This document shows positions 63,201 through 64,000 of a stretch of DNA of 64,000 nucleotides, in pieces. The stretch is taken from NCBI GenBank assembly GCA_036768485.1, contig JAVLUZ010000154.1, positions 22,249,896 to 22,313,895 of the forward strand. The letters run 5' to 3'. The notes under the pieces are model-generated. The model did not search any database. It was not told where the DNA came from and saw only the letters and a program-made list of their open reading frames with translations. The translations under genes were made by a program, and so were the position numbers. Numbering within the stretch: the stretch's first letter is position 1; each line of letters begins with the position of its first letter. This DNA comes from Mermis nigrescens. Lineage: Eukaryota; Nematoda; Enoplea; Mermithida; Mermithidae.

Positions 63201-63603
63201 GACCAAAAAGTGCTTTTTCACCCCCAGATTTTCGCACTCTTTACACTGCCATTCGATAACTAATGCGAATTTCAAAAAACAAAAAAAGTGCCATCTGTAG
63301 AATTCATCCCTCTATTATCCTATGCTGTTCAATTCTTCGAGTCATCAATACTCAGTTGTCCACATGCCGCAGTAAAAAGGTCCCAAAATTTGTCCTATGT
63401 TATAACGTTACACAAAAACTTTACACCTTCTTTACACAGTCAGTTTTAAGTTTCAAGAAAAACAAAAAAACACGGGCAGCGAATTTTTTTATTATCTTTC
63501 TTTTAAACAAAACCGCACCTTCCAGAAAGGTCCCGTTATAGCTGTAGGGGGAGTGCACAGGTGTTAGGGTACCCAGAGTATATTATAGGTACGCGCTAAC
63601 GCG
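60256..63603 (-). mobile_element. Composite hairpin/foldback element, copy iv (inverted)
   Basis: Foldback module first (arms about 60260-60430 and 60880-61060), then the junction TTTTAATTAGCAAGATTTGA. The TGTAAA/TTTACA body follows, with tandem units of about 115 bp (CGCCCAGCTGACGTCCC at 61706 and 61829). It ends in a GGTACGCGCTAACGCGCTACC palindrome at 63578-63600. It directly abuts the broken LINE. Confidence 0.75.
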
Positions 63604-63865
63604 CTACCTAAGATAAGAGGGGTTCCATACGGGTGGATTATGGGAGGATTTTTTTAATTTTTATTCCATATTGGTGGATCATCTCTTAATCTGTGTATGC
63701 AACATGAGGATGAAAATTTTTAGGGTTAACTTTAACACTCTCTAGCTCGAAAAGGAAGGAGGTACATATAGAAGAAGAAGCGTTAAATGCAATGTGTTGC
63801 GCTCACTTATAATGCCATTTTAAAGCAAAACGCTCGCAGCGGCTTTCAAAACGAGGAAATAGAAA

Positions 63866-64000
63866 TTATAGTTAGTTTCACATAAATTCTAAGAGTTTTC
63901 ATTGACAGTAAGCCGAGGGTTACGATAATTATATACATATCAGATCAATGCTATAATCGCAATCTGTCAGCTTATTGTCGGAGATTGTTTTTAAATTTAT
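63866..64000. mobile_element. AGTCTGTTTCACA-type MITE, cut by the window edge
   Basis: TTAGTTTCACATAAATTCTA, then GGGTTACGATAATTATATAC and CTGTCAGCTTATTGTCGGAG. It matches the MITE at 24616. Truncated only because the window ends. Confidence 0.6.

Overview
The window is eukaryotic, AT-rich and intron-rich, and most probably comes from an invertebrate metazoan. Both well-supported genes have many short exons with GT..AG introns whose reading phases agree from exon to exon. One encodes a RUN plus Rubicon-homology (RH) protein of the PLEKHM1 type. The other encodes a secreted protein with an antistasin-like cysteine pattern. The introns and intergenic DNA are packed with non-autonomous DNA transposons, several with perfect target-site duplications. 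I cannot name the species.

Layout. 0.6-2.5 kb (possibly to 3.9 kb): minus-strand exons of an unrecognised proline/serine-rich protein; the window may hold only its 3' part. 4.1-7.1 kb: first copy of a roughly 3 kb composite repeat. 10.07-23.28 kb: a complete six-exon plus-strand gene for a 245-residue cysteine-rich secreted protein, with the second (inverted) and third copies of the composite repeat and a very long ATT/AAT microsatellite in its introns. 23.7-31.9 kb: nested transposons (mariner-like, hAT-like and AGTCTGTTTCA elements) and a 1 kb palindrome built of smaller palindromes. 32.17-58.56 kb: a PLEKHM1-like plus-strand gene, about 913 codons by my splicing, with many hAT-type insertions in its introns. 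59.8-64 kb: a broken LINE reverse-transcriptase fragment abutted by a fourth copy of the composite repeat, and a truncated MITE at the window edge.

How the genes work. By homology, the PLEKHM1-like protein should be a cytosolic adaptor acting on late endosomes, lysosomes and autophagosomes: the RUN domain binds Arl8-type GTPases, the RH domain binds Rab7, and LIR motifs bind Atg8/LC3. It has no recognisable PH domain but does have a candidate LIR just before the RH domain. The cysteine-rich protein is predicted to be extracellular. Nothing in the sequence links the two genes functionally.

Most unusual signals: (a) the composite repeat with a short hairpin at one end and a long foldback at the other, joined at the same point in all four copies; (b) a GGCGC-GAA-GCGCC mini-hairpin that recurs about twenty times in different transposon families; (c) the palindrome of palindromes at 30.85-31.85 kb; (d) transposon nests up to four levels deep, dated by intact target-site duplications.
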